A stretch of 64,000 bases of DNA. Source: Pseudomonas sessilinigenes. Lineage in GTDB: Bacteria; Pseudomonadota; Gammaproteobacteria; Pseudomonadales; Pseudomonadaceae. The notes beneath the pieces were generated by a model. It saw nothing but the letters and a program-made list of their open reading frames with translations. It was not told the origin of the DNA and searched no databases. The stretch is from NCBI RefSeq assembly GCF_003850565.1, contig NZ_CP027706.1:310001-374000 (forward strand), in the 5' to 3' direction. This document shows, piece by piece, positions 41,219-49,446 of this stretch. Each line of letters starts with the position of its first letter. Within the stretch, counting starts at the first letter, position 1. The translations under genes were made by a program, and so were the position numbers.

Positions 41219-42325
41219 ATGAGTACTTTGCACAGCACGCCGCGCGCCGACGGTTTCTACATGCCGGCCGAATGGGCCACCCAGACCCAGGCCTGGATGA
41301 TCTGGCCCGAGCGTCCGGATAACTGGCGCCTGGGCGGCAAGCCAGCCCAGGCGGCCCATGCCGCAGTGGCCAAGGCCATTGCCCGCTTCGAACCGGTGAC
41401 CGTGGCGGTGTCCGCGGCCCAGTATGAAAACGCCCGGGCGCGCCTGGACGTACCCAATATCCGCGTGGTGGAGATGTCCAGCGATGACGCCTGGGTCCGC
41501 GACACCGGCCCGACCTTCGTCATCAACGACACCGGCGAAGTACGTGGCGTGCACTGGGGCTTCAACTCCTGGGGCGGCTTCGAGGGCGGCCTGTACGCGC
41601 CGTGGAATCGCGATGAGCAGGTGGCCAGCAAGGTGCTGGAGATCGAGCGTTGCCAGGAATACCGCACCGAGGGCTTCGTGCTCGAGGGCGGTTCGATCCA
41701 CGTCGATGGCGAAGGCACCCTGATCACCACCGAGGAATGCCTGCTCAACCACAACCGCAATCCGCACCTGTCTCGCGAGCAGATCGAGGCGGTGCTGCGT
41801 GATCACCTGGCGGTGGAACAGATCGTCTGGCTGCCGGACGGCCTGTACAACGACGAAACCGACGGCCATGTGGATAACTTCTGCTGCTACGTGCGTCCGG
41901 GCGAAGTGCTGCTGGCCTGGACCGACGACCCGCAGGACCCGAACTACCCTCGTTGCCAGGCCGCCATGCAGGTGCTGGAAAACACCCGCGACGCCAAGGG
42001 CCGCGCGTTCAAGGTGCACAAGATGCCGATCCCCGGGCCGCTGTATGCCACCGAGGAAGAGTGCGCCGGAGTCGATGCGGTAGAAGGCAGCCAGGAGCGC
42101 AACCCATCGGTGCGCCTGGCCGGCTCCTACGTGAACTTCCTGATCGTCAATGGCGGGATCATCGCCCCGAGTTTCGATGATCCGATGGACGCACCCGCCA
42201 AGGCGATCCTGCAGCAATTGTTCCCTGAGCACGAAGTGGTGATGGTGCCTGGGCGCGAACTGTTACTGGGCGGCGGCAACATCCACTGCCTTACCCAACA
42301 GCAGCCCGCCCCCCACCGGATTTGA
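41219..42325 (+). CDS. aguA: Agmatine deiminase AguA
   Basis: Converts agmatine to N-carbamoylputrescine and ammonia. 368 residues of the guanidino-modifying (PPAD) fold: [15 protein letters not shown] (about 85-99), [17 protein letters not shown] (about 154-170), the His of [12 protein letters not shown] (about 212-223) and the nucleophile Cys357 in [11 protein letters not shown]. Complete by length. It is the last gene of aguBA and is followed by a strong terminator. Confidence 0.96.
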   Translation: MSTLHSTPRADGFYMPAEWATQTQAWMIWPERPDNWRLGGKPAQAAHAAVAKAIARFEPVTVAVSAAQYENARARLDVPNIRVVEMSSDDAWVRDTGPTFVINDTGEVRGVHWGFNSWGGFEGGLYAPWNRDEQVASKVLEIERCQEYRTEGFVLEGGSIHVDGEGTLITTEECLLNHNRNPHLSREQIEAVLRDHLAVEQIVWLPDGLYNDETDGHVDNFCCYVRPGEVLLAWTDDPQDPNYPRCQAAMQVLENTRDAKGRAFKVHKMPIPGPLYATEEECAGVDAVEGSQERNPSVRLAGSYVNFLIVNGGIIAPSFDDPMDAPAKAILQQLFPEHEVVMVPGRELLLGGGNIHCLTQQQPAPHRI

Positions 42326-42397
42326 GTGCCGTTGTAACAGAAGTTGTCGACTGCGTGACGGTCAACAAACCCGGCCCATCCTGAGATTCTTCAGAGC

Positions 42398-42428
42398 GCC
42401 CGCAGCCCAGATGGGTTGCGGGCTTTTT
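42398..42428 (+). terminator. Rho-independent terminator after aguA
   Basis: Stem GCCCGCAGCCC / GGGTTGCGGGC (one G-T pair) with a short loop, followed by five T. Confidence 0.85.
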
Positions 42429-42571
42429 CATGGCCGCATGCCCGTATGCCGGGCACATTGGCACAGCTCTTGTATCGGACCTGTGGTGATTCTGAGACAT
42501 GTGGAACTCTGATGTTCTGTCATAAACCTTGGATAAGTTAGGCCGCTCAGATACCGGGAGAGAGCGCTGGA

Positions 42572-42772
42572 ATGAACATGGTCAGCGAGCGGGCATCGCA
42601 TCCCTTGGCAATGAGTAATGAGTCACTGCAGGTTCTGGTGCAATGGTTGAAATCCAATGGCACGCGTCAGATGAGGGAACCTGATCCGCGCCGGATCATC
42701 ATCGAGCGTTACCCCGCTGGATTGCTCAGCGAGGCGGAGCTGCAAGCACTGTGGGATGTGGTGAAAGGATAG
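42572..42772 (+). CDS. Small conserved-looking hypothetical protein
   Basis: 66-residue soluble protein. The C-terminal part (PDPRRIIIERYPAGLLSEAELQALWDVV) looks like a folded helical segment, and there is a terminator right after the stop, which supports a real gene. AUG at 42572 or 42578 are possible; the ribosome site GGGAGAG lies about nine bases before the first. No function recognised. Confidence 0.6.
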   Translation: MNMVSERASHPLAMSNESLQVLVQWLKSNGTRQMREPDPRRIIIERYPAGLLSEAELQALWDVVKG

Positions 42773-42788
42773 AACGACAATGGATTGT

Positions 42789-42821
42789 AAAAAGCGCTGC
42801 CAGGATGGCAGCGCTTTTTTT
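42789..42821. terminator. Bidirectional terminator
   Basis: Perfect stem AGCGCTGCCA / TGGCAGCGCT with a GGA loop, A run before and T run after. It ends both the small ORF on the plus strand and the receptor gene on the minus strand. Confidence 0.88.
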
Positions 42822-42840
42822 CGCCTGTGATCCGCACGGA

Positions 42841-44943
42841 TCAGAAGCTGTAGGTCCCGCTGACCACCAGGCTGCGGGGGTCGCCCGGTTGGATCTGGTA
42901 GGCGCTGGTGGCGGAGCTGTAGTAGTCGCGGTTGGCGATGTTGTTCAGCGCCGCGCGCACATCCCAGTCCTTGTGGCGGTAGCCGGCCAGGGCGTCCCAG
43001 CGGCCGTAGCCGGGTAGCGCCACGGTATTGGCGTTGTCGGCGAAACGATCGCCCACCAGGGTCAGGCCGGTTTCGGCATACCAGCCCAGCTCGGGTTTCC
43101 AGGTCACGAACAGGCTGGCGTTACGCTTGGCCACATCGTTGATGCGCTTGCCCTCGTTACCGTTGTCGTCCTTGACGATGGTGGCGTCCTGCAGGCCGAT
43201 GCCTCCTCGTACATACCAATTGCCGACCACATTGCCGGTGGCGGTCAGTTCGAGGCCGCGTGAACGCTGCAGCCCCGTCAGCAGGTAGGTTCCCTTGTTC
43301 AGCGGGTCTTCTGTACGGCGGTTGTACAGTTCGATTTCGTACAGCGCGAGGGTGGTGCTCAAGCGCTCGTCGAGCCACTCGCTCTTGACCCCGATTTCCT
43401 TCTGTCGGGTCAGCTCGGGAGCGGTCTGGTTGGTATTGCCCTTGGCTCCCGGAGAGATGCCGATAAGACCGCCGCCAACCGGGGCGAAGGACTTGCTCCA
43501 GGAGGCGTAGAACGAGTGATCTTTCCACGGCGTGTAGACCAGCCCCACACGTGGGCTGGTGCTGGTGCTGTCCTGCTTTTCCTGCAGGCCCGAAAGCTTG
43601 CTGGTGGTTTCCACTTCGAAGCGGTCGAAGCGTACGCCGGCCAGCAACTGCCACTCGTCGTTCAGGCGGATCTGGTCCTGCAGGTACAGGCCGGCACTGT
43701 CGACGTTGGTCAGGTTGTTGCTGAATACCTTCATCGCACCGTTGTGCTGCTGGCGTGCGGTGGCGCCGCTCAGGGGAGCGCCGGGCACGCCGACGCCTTG
43801 ATTGAGCAGCGAGTGGCGGCGTTGCTCGCCTACTTCCAGGCCCGCCAGCAATGTGTGCTCGATGCCGTAGGTTTGCACATGGCCTTCGAGCTCGACGGTG
43901 TTGTACAGGTTGCGGGTACTCAGGTCCTGCTGCCAGCGCTGACGGTCTACCAGGCCTGTCGCCGGTTTGTAGCCTGTGAGGTAGGTGTTGTCGAAATCGC
44001 TCTCCAGCTTGAACAGGCTGAAGCTGTGACGCAGTTGCCACTGGTCGTTGAGGTCATAGCTCAGGCGCGAGCGCAGCGATTGGGCGCGGTCGTTGATGTA
44101 GTCGCGCTGGGTGTCGCCATAGGTGGTCTTGCGGCTGACATCGGCCGGGCGTCCGGTCAGCGGGTTACCCGGGATACCACGGTCGGGAGTGCGGTCGTAG
44201 CGGCTGTACTCGTATTGCACCAGCCAGTTCAGGTCCGGGCTCAGTTGCCAGCTCATGGAGGGGGCGAACAGTTGGCGATGATTGCCGTCGATACCATCGC
44301 GGAAGCTGTTCCTGTCCTCGTTGCCCAGGTTCAGGCGCAAGCTGATGTTGTCCGTCGGGTCGGCGCTGAGGTCGGCGTACAGGCTACGCAGGTCCTGGCT
44401 GCCACCCTGGACCTCGACGCTGGAACGGCGCCCGGCTTCGGGCAGTTTGCTCACCCGGTTGACGATGCCACCCTGGCTGCCACGGCCATAGAGCACCGCT
44501 GCCGGGCCCTTGAGGACCTCGATCCGCTCGATGTTGTGCAGGTCGCGCACATACTGGCTGTCGTCGCGGATGCCATCCAGGTAGAAGTCGTTGCTGGCGT
44601 CGAAGCCACGAATCCGGATGCTGTCAAAGCGTGTGTCGGCGCTACTGCTGACGTTGGGAATACCGCCCAGGGCGCTGCCCAGGTCGTTGGTACCGTAATC
44701 GCGCAGGTTGCTGGTCTTCACCGTATCGATGGCCTGGGGCACGTAGCGGGCAGGCGTCGAGGTGCGGGTCGCGGTGCTCACTTCCCTGACCCGGGGGTCG
44801 TCGGGGCTGCTCCCTGCCTCGGCACGAATGGAGGTGGTGGGCAGGGTGGTGCCGGCGGCGCAGGCGAAACCGCTGGCCAGCAGGGTGCAGAGTCCCAGGG
44901 ACAGGGGGGTGAGGCGGAAATGGGCAGGCATTATGAAGCGCAT
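42841..44943 (-). CDS. TonB-dependent siderophore receptor
   Basis: Outer-membrane receptor for a ferric siderophore, 700 residues. A signal peptide (LTPLSLGLCTLLASGFACA) is followed by a plug domain (VPQAIDTVKTSNLRDYG, IRIRGFDASNDFYLDGIRDD, RIEVLKGPAAVLYGRGSQGG, typical of catecholate receptors such as Fiu/PirA) and a 22-strand barrel ending in the C-terminal aromatic SGTYSF. Two starts are possible, 44943 or 44931 (MPAHFRLTP); neither has a strong ribosome site. A candidate Fur box lies 31 bases upstream. The exact siderophore is not readable. Confidence 0.88.
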   Translation of the reverse strand: MRFIMPAHFRLTPLSLGLCTLLASGFACAAGTTLPTTSIRAEAGSSPDDPRVREVSTATRTSTPARYVPQAIDTVKTSNLRDYGTNDLGSALGGIPNVSSSADTRFDSIRIRGFDASNDFYLDGIRDDSQYVRDLHNIERIEVLKGPAAVLYGRGSQGGIVNRVSKLPEAGRRSSVEVQGGSQDLRSLYADLSADPTDNISLRLNLGNEDRNSFRDGIDGNHRQLFAPSMSWQLSPDLNWLVQYEYSRYDRTPDRGIPGNPLTGRPADVSRKTTYGDTQRDYINDRAQSLRSRLSYDLNDQWQLRHSFSLFKLESDFDNTYLTGYKPATGLVDRQRWQQDLSTRNLYNTVELEGHVQTYGIEHTLLAGLEVGEQRRHSLLNQGVGVPGAPLSGATARQQHNGAMKVFSNNLTNVDSAGLYLQDQIRLNDEWQLLAGVRFDRFEVETTSKLSGLQEKQDSTSTSPRVGLVYTPWKDHSFYASWSKSFAPVGGGLIGISPGAKGNTNQTAPELTRQKEIGVKSEWLDERLSTTLALYEIELYNRRTEDPLNKGTYLLTGLQRSRGLELTATGNVVGNWYVRGGIGLQDATIVKDDNGNEGKRINDVAKRNASLFVTWKPELGWYAETGLTLVGDRFADNANTVALPGYGRWDALAGYRHKDWDVRAALNNIANRDYYSSATSAYQIQPGDPRSLVVSGTYSF

Positions 44944-44973
44944 CCGAGAGGAGGAAATTCGAAGGGTGCGAAT

Positions 44974-44992
44974 GGTAATGCTTGCTATTTAC
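44974..44992 (-). promoter_or_regulatory. Candidate Fur box
   Basis: Read on the minus strand, 12 of 19 positions match the Fur consensus GATAATGATAATCATTATC, including the right half GCATTACC. It lies just upstream of the receptor gene, where iron repression is expected. Confidence 0.45.
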
Positions 44993-45215
44993 GTATGTTA
45001 ATTATTTGCTAAAACACGATCGGGTCTATTGTTTCAAATTATTTCAAAGCGCTATCACTTCAATTCCAGCCAATGATTCGTCCGCTGGCGCTACTCAAAT
45101 GGAAAGATTCGACCGGTTACGGCAACAGACTAAAAGCCATTTCGAGGTTTTTCCGTTGGCCCGCGGGGCATAGTCTGGGCCCTGTCGAATTCCCAAGATC
45201 CTGCTGGAGCCTCGT

Positions 45216-45911
45216 ATGTCCTCGGCCACTCTTCATTACATCTACGATCCGCTGTGCGGCTGGTGCTATGGCGCCAAACCGCTGGTGCAGGCTGCCCAGG
45301 CAGTGGTACCGGTGGTGGCCCATGCCGGCGGCATGATGACCGGCCGCAACCGCCAGCCGGTATCGCCACAATTGCGTGACTACGTCATGCCTCACGATCG
45401 GCGTATTGCCGAGTACACCGGGCAGCCGTTCGGCCAGGCCTATTTCGAGGGGTTGCTGCGCGACCACTCGGCGGTGTTCGACTCGGCGCCGCCCATCGCT
45501 GCCGTGCTGACGGCCCAAGCCTTGGCTGGCCAGGGCCTGGAGCTGCTGGGACGCTTGCAGACCGCGCACTATCTTGAAGGGCGGCGGATCGCCGATCGCG
45601 AGGTGCTGTTGGAGCTGGCACAAGAACTGGGCTTTGCCCCGCAGGCATTCGCCGAAGGCCTCGACCGGGTCGTGGCGCAGGAGCTTGACGAGCATATAAA
45701 AGCCAGCCGTGCACTGCTGGCCCAGGTTGGCGGGCAAGGCTTCCCGACCCTGGCACTGGAGCGCGACGGGCACTTCCAGTTGCTTGACCTCAGCCCCTGG
45801 CTGGGTAAACCCGAGGCCTTCGCCCAGTGGCTGAAGACCTCCCTGGGCGCCGGTAGCGGCCCTCATGATGGCGTTGCCCCAAGCTGTGGCCTGGACGGTT
45901 GCACGCCCTGA
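45216..45911 (+). CDS. DsbA-family thioredoxin-fold protein
   Basis: 231 residues with no signal peptide. The active-site motif DPLCGWCYG puts the redox pair Cys14 and Cys17 at the N-terminal end of a thioredoxin-like fold, as in cytoplasmic FrnE/2-hydroxychromene isomerase-like proteins. A late segment GGQGFPTLALERDGHF gives the cis-Pro loop. Redox partner unknown. The SnoaL-like gene follows 27 bases on and is probably co-transcribed. Confidence 0.8.
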   Translation: MSSATLHYIYDPLCGWCYGAKPLVQAAQAVVPVVAHAGGMMTGRNRQPVSPQLRDYVMPHDRRIAEYTGQPFGQAYFEGLLRDHSAVFDSAPPIAAVLTAQALAGQGLELLGRLQTAHYLEGRRIADREVLLELAQELGFAPQAFAEGLDRVVAQELDEHIKASRALLAQVGGQGFPTLALERDGHFQLLDLSPWLGKPEAFAQWLKTSLGAGSGPHDGVAPSCGLDGCTP

Positions 45912-45938
45912 TCTCACCTGAACCCAGTGGAGTCACCC

Positions 45939-46328
45939 ATGGATAACCTTGCGTTGATCAAAAGCACCTACGAAGGCGCCAACTCCCAGGAAAACGCGCG
46001 TAACACCGCGGCGGCCCTGGCTCCCGATGCACGCTGGACCGAAGCGGCGGGCTTTCCCTATGCCGGCACCTATGTCGGCTTCGACGAAGTGCTGGAGCAT
46101 GTCTTCAAGCGCCTGGGCTCGGAGTGGCAGGACTTCACGTTCAAGGTCGACAGCTACGTGGCCGAGGGTGACAAAGTGGTCGCCTATGGCAATTACCAGG
46201 GCATCTATAAGGCCTCTGGCAAACCCATCGATGTACGAGTGGCTCACTTGTGGACACTCAAGAATGGCAAGGTCACGCATTTCGAACAGTTCGTTGATAG
46301 TCACAGCGTGCAGCTGGCAATGCTCTAG
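45939..46328 (+). CDS. SnoaL/NTF2-like protein
   Basis: 129-residue cone-shaped alpha+beta fold: N-terminal helix (DNLALIKSTYEGANSQ), the YVGFDEVLEHVFKRLGSEW helix and the sheet FTFKVDSYVAEGDKVVAYG with RVAHLWTLKNGKVTHFEQFVDS. ATG 45939 is chosen after GTGGAG; an in-frame ATG 12 bases earlier is weaker. Many such proteins lack assigned substrates. Pairing with the DsbA-like gene suggests a redox or detoxification role, which is inference. Confidence 0.78.
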   Translation: MDNLALIKSTYEGANSQENARNTAAALAPDARWTEAAGFPYAGTYVGFDEVLEHVFKRLGSEWQDFTFKVDSYVAEGDKVVAYGNYQGIYKASGKPIDVRVAHLWTLKNGKVTHFEQFVDSHSVQLAML

Positions 46329-46376
46329 CCCGCAGTTCTTAGAATATTTTCAGCTATTTTAAGACGATTCACGAAA

Positions 46377-46486
46377 TTGACACGTTGTTAAGGCCACGGA
46401 TAGGATTTGTCTTAACGCCTGTGGCTAAGAGCCATATTTCAGAGTGATAAAAGGCCCGCCACCATCCCATGTGGGCGGGTTTTTTG
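46377..46486 (+). ncRNA. Candidate small RNA with promoter and terminator
   Basis: A full -35 (TTGACA, 46377-46382) lies 18 bases before TAGGAT (46401-46406), and a terminator stem CCCGCC / GGCGGG with six T ends at 46486. The transcript from about 46412 would be about 75 bases, with an inner GGCT-AAGA-GCC hairpin, and no good reading frame. It lies between the SnoaL-like gene and the porin gene, so the terminator may also serve the former. Confidence 0.5.
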
Positions 46487-46566
46487 TTTCGACGGTAGAA
46501 GAGCGTTCAAACGCCATAGCCGCACAAGCTCACAGCGCGTCATCAAACCGTAATAAGGAAAATAAA

Positions 46567-47853
46567 ATGTTTAAACAGCGGATCTGCTTGATTGCACTGG
46601 GGATTTTGAGCGCTACACAAGCCATGGCCGACGGCCAGGCCGATGCCAAGGGCTTCGTCGAAGACAGCAGCCTGAAAGTGCTGCTGCGCAATGCTTACAT
46701 CAACCGTGACTACAAAGACGGTAACAAGGACAAGGCTGAGTGGGGCCAAGGCTTCATCGGTACCTTCTCCTCCGGTTTCACCCAGGGCACCGTGGGCGTG
46801 GGCGTTGACGCCTTCGGCCTGTACGCACTGCGCCTGGATGGCGGCAAGGGCCGCAGCGGTGCCGGCGGCATCGACTTTTTCAAACAAGACAACAGCGGCA
46901 AGGCCGCCAACGACCTGGCCAAGGCCGGCGCTGCCGTCAAGTTCCGCATTTCCAACACCGTGCTGACCTACGGCGACCAGATGCCGGCCCTGCCGGTACT
47001 GAACTACGACAACGCGCGCCTGCTGCCGGAAAGCTACACCGGTACCCTGATCACCTCCAAGGAGATCAAGGGCCTGGAGCTGAACGCCGGTCGTTTCACC
47101 GCCGAATCGCGCAAGAGCGACGAAGGTCGTGACAGCGGTGGCCTGAAGTCGATCAACGTGTTGGGCGGTAGCTACCAGTTCACCGAACAGTTCAAGGGCG
47201 CGTTCTACGCTTCCGACGTCGAAGACGTGCTGAAGAAGCAGTACGTGAACCTGAACTATGTGTTCCCGCTGGCCACCGATCAGTCCCTGACCCTGGACTT
47301 CAACGGCTATCAGACCAAGCTGGACAAGTCCTATGCGACCAAGGCCAAGGCTGGCGGCCAGGACAACAAGATCTGGAGCCTGGCGGCCACCTATGCCACC
47401 GGCCCGCACTCCTTCACCCTGGCGCACCAGCGCAGCACGGGCGACAGCCACCTGGGTTATGCCTATGGCGGCTACCAGCGTGATCAAGGTCGCGTGGGCG
47501 ATGGCGGCAACACCATCTACCTGGCCAACTCCTACTGGTCCGACTTCAACGCCGAAGACGAACGCAGCTGGCAGCTGGGCTACGGTCTGGACTTCGGCGC
47601 CTTCGGCGTACCGGGCCTGACCTACAACGTGGCCTATGTGCGTGGCGACAACATCACCACCGCAACGTCCTCCGGTGGCAGCGAGCGGGAAATCTTCAAC
47701 CAGTTCAAGTACGTAGTGCAGAGCGGCCCGGCCAAGGACCTGAGCGTGAAGGTTCGCAGTTCGGTCCTGCGCGTATCGCAGAAGTCTTCCGACTACAACG
47801 TGGGCGGCAACGAACTGCGCGTATTCGTCGACTACCCGATCAACGTGTTCTGA
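46567..47853 (+). CDS. OprD-family outer-membrane porin
   Basis: Substrate-specific channel for amino acids or aromatic/carboxylic acids, 428 residues. Signal peptide MFKQRICLIALGILSATQAMA, then the OprD opening FVEDSSLKVLLRNAYINRDYK (about 30-50) and DQMPALPVLNYDNARLLPESYTG (about 139-161). The C-terminus VFVDYPINVF is typical. The frame is open further upstream, but the signal peptide and the AAGGAA site select ATG 46567. Substrate is not readable from sequence or neighbours. Confidence 0.9.
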   Translation: MFKQRICLIALGILSATQAMADGQADAKGFVEDSSLKVLLRNAYINRDYKDGNKDKAEWGQGFIGTFSSGFTQGTVGVGVDAFGLYALRLDGGKGRSGAGGIDFFKQDNSGKAANDLAKAGAAVKFRISNTVLTYGDQMPALPVLNYDNARLLPESYTGTLITSKEIKGLELNAGRFTAESRKSDEGRDSGGLKSINVLGGSYQFTEQFKGAFYASDVEDVLKKQYVNLNYVFPLATDQSLTLDFNGYQTKLDKSYATKAKAGGQDNKIWSLAATYATGPHSFTLAHQRSTGDSHLGYAYGGYQRDQGRVGDGGNTIYLANSYWSDFNAEDERSWQLGYGLDFGAFGVPGLTYNVAYVRGDNITTATSSGGSEREIFNQFKYVVQSGPAKDLSVKVRSSVLRVSQKSSDYNVGGNELRVFVDYPINVF

Positions 47854-47892
47854 TGAACGCCTGATCACCACCTGGTTGCAGGTGGCGCAATG

Positions 47893-47923
47893 CAAAAAAG
47901 CCCCGACTGGTTCGGGGCTTTTT
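47893..47923 (+). terminator. Rho-independent terminator after the OprD gene
   Basis: Stem AGCCCCGA / TCGGGGCT with a CTGGT loop, six A before and five T after. Confidence 0.88.
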
Positions 47924-48009
47924 CATGCCGGGCAGTTGCCCGCTGCTGTGTAGCTGGGTGATATCAATCTTGCTACAGTCCGTCCCCTTTTTCGTCACGG
48001 ATGATCTCG

Positions 48010-48675
48010 ATGTTCCGTTCCCTATTGCCCGGCCTGTGCCTGCTGGGTGTCGCCAGCATCGCCCAGGGCCAGCAAGCGATCTCGCCCGAGCAATTGCTCA
48101 GCGATTTTTCCCGCTGCGATGCGCAGTTCTTCCAGAGCCTGAACACCGCGCGGTTGCCGGCTGGCACCCTGGACCTTGCCCAGTACGGCACGGTCAAGGC
48201 GCCCCGTATCCTGAATCCGTTGCAGGAAGGTGGTCGCTACCAGGCGTTCGAACAGCCTCTGGTGGTCAACGGTGTGCGCCTGGTGGGCTACTACAACGAA
48301 GCCATGTCGCTGAAGTCGGCGGGCAACCTCCTGTTCTGGGGCTTTGTCGCCGAAGGCGAACCCCGCGAGGTGGTGGCGAGCCTCAAGCCGCTGCTGGTGG
48401 ACAACGCCCGCCTGAAGGACGATCGCAGTGCGCTCAGCCGTGTGGACATCAGGCGGATCGGCGACCCGATCCTGCAATGGCGGACCCAGGGCCTGGCCGG
48501 GGGCGGCGTGGCTACGCCGTTCGGTTTCGTCGAGCGTGTCCTGAGCATCGACAAGGGTATCGAGCGGGGGCCTATCGCCGGTCGTACCACCCTCTTCTGC
48601 AGCCTGCAGGGCACGGTCACCGCACCGCTGCTGCAGGTTTATCGTCCCGACCTCAACGCTCACCTGCTGGATTGA
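48010..48675 (+). CDS. Secreted hypothetical protein
   Basis: 221 residues with a Sec signal peptide (FRSLLPGLCLLGVASIAQG). The mature part opens with SPEQLLSDFSRCDAQFFQ and contains two Cys (one early, one in FCSLQGTV near the end) that could form a disulfide. I do not recognise the family. GGATG lies before ATG 48010; an in-frame ATG at 48001 is the alternative. The TPR lipoprotein gene follows five bases after the stop, so the two form an operon. Confidence 0.68.
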   Translation: MFRSLLPGLCLLGVASIAQGQQAISPEQLLSDFSRCDAQFFQSLNTARLPAGTLDLAQYGTVKAPRILNPLQEGGRYQAFEQPLVVNGVRLVGYYNEAMSLKSAGNLLFWGFVAEGEPREVVASLKPLLVDNARLKDDRSALSRVDIRRIGDPILQWRTQGLAGGGVATPFGFVERVLSIDKGIERGPIAGRTTLFCSLQGTVTAPLLQVYRPDLNAHLLD

Positions 48676-48680
48676 ACAAC

Positions 48681-49376
48681 ATGCCTACATCGATGGTTCG
48701 TGGAGCGCTCCTGCTCCTGGGTTCCCTGCTCCTCGCCGGGTGTGCCGGCCTGCAGAGCCAGGATCAGATCAACTACGCTCACTGCCGCCTGGTGGGCCAG
48801 GCCGCCAAGGCCGAGAAGTTCGACGTGGTGCTGCAAGAGGCCGACCTGTGCCTTGAGAAGAACCAGTTGTCCAAGCCCATGCAGAGCCTGGTCTACTGGC
48901 TCAAGTCCGATGCCTACGCCAATTTCAAGCGCTACCCGCAAGCCATCGCGGCCAAGGAAAAGTCCATCGAGCTGGACGGCACGCCCAATGCCCGTGCGGT
49001 GCTGGACCTGAGCCGCCTGTATCGTGAGGCCGGCAATCCGCAAAAGGCCCTGGAACTGGTGCAGTCCAACCTCGATGCCAACCTGGGCGAAGCCGGCAAG
49101 GGCGCCGGCTTCAACATGCCGACCTATTACCACCTGGGCCAGGCGCTCTACGACCTGGGGCAATACCGCGAGGCCGCCGAGGCCTACAGCGCTGGCCTGC
49201 AACGTCAGCCTGACTATGCCTGGGCGTTCTATCACCGGGGCCTTGCCTACGAAAAACTGGGTCTGGCCGACGATGCCCGCGGCGACTTCAGCTCGTTCGC
49301 CAAGCTGGTGGACCAGCAATACGTCGAACCCCAGCACCAGGCCAAGCTGGCCGAGTACAAGATCAGCCTGCCTTGA
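48681..49376 (+). CDS. TPR-repeat lipoprotein
   Basis: 231-residue lipoprotein: lipobox LLLAGC with Cys21, then tetratricopeptide-like helices (YWLKSDAYANFKRYPQAIAA, AVLDLSRLYREAGNPQKALE, YYHLGQALYDLGQYREAAEA, AFYHRGLAYEKLGLADDARG). Residue 22 is Ala, so outer-membrane sorting is expected. Likely a protein-protein adaptor in the envelope working with the secreted protein encoded just upstream. Confidence 0.82.
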   Translation: MPTSMVRGALLLLGSLLLAGCAGLQSQDQINYAHCRLVGQAAKAEKFDVVLQEADLCLEKNQLSKPMQSLVYWLKSDAYANFKRYPQAIAAKEKSIELDGTPNARAVLDLSRLYREAGNPQKALELVQSNLDANLGEAGKGAGFNMPTYYHLGQALYDLGQYREAAEAYSAGLQRQPDYAWAFYHRGLAYEKLGLADDARGDFSSFAKLVDQQYVEPQHQAKLAEYKISLP

Positions 49377-49398
49377 GGTGGATGCGGATCGCGCCATG

Positions 49399-49430
49399 AA
49401 AAAAGGCTCGTCATTGACGAGCCTTTTTTT
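49399..49430. terminator. Bidirectional terminator
   Basis: Perfect stem GGCTCGTCA / TGACGAGCC around one T, with A run before and seven T after. It separates the convergent TPR lipoprotein and LprI-like genes. Confidence 0.9.
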
Positions 49431-49446
49431 GCCCTGGCGCCTGCCC

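Noticed and set aside
46444..46566. Upstream extension of the OprD porin reading frame
   Set aside because: It would place sequence before a clean signal peptide and overlaps the terminator hairpin at 46454-46486.
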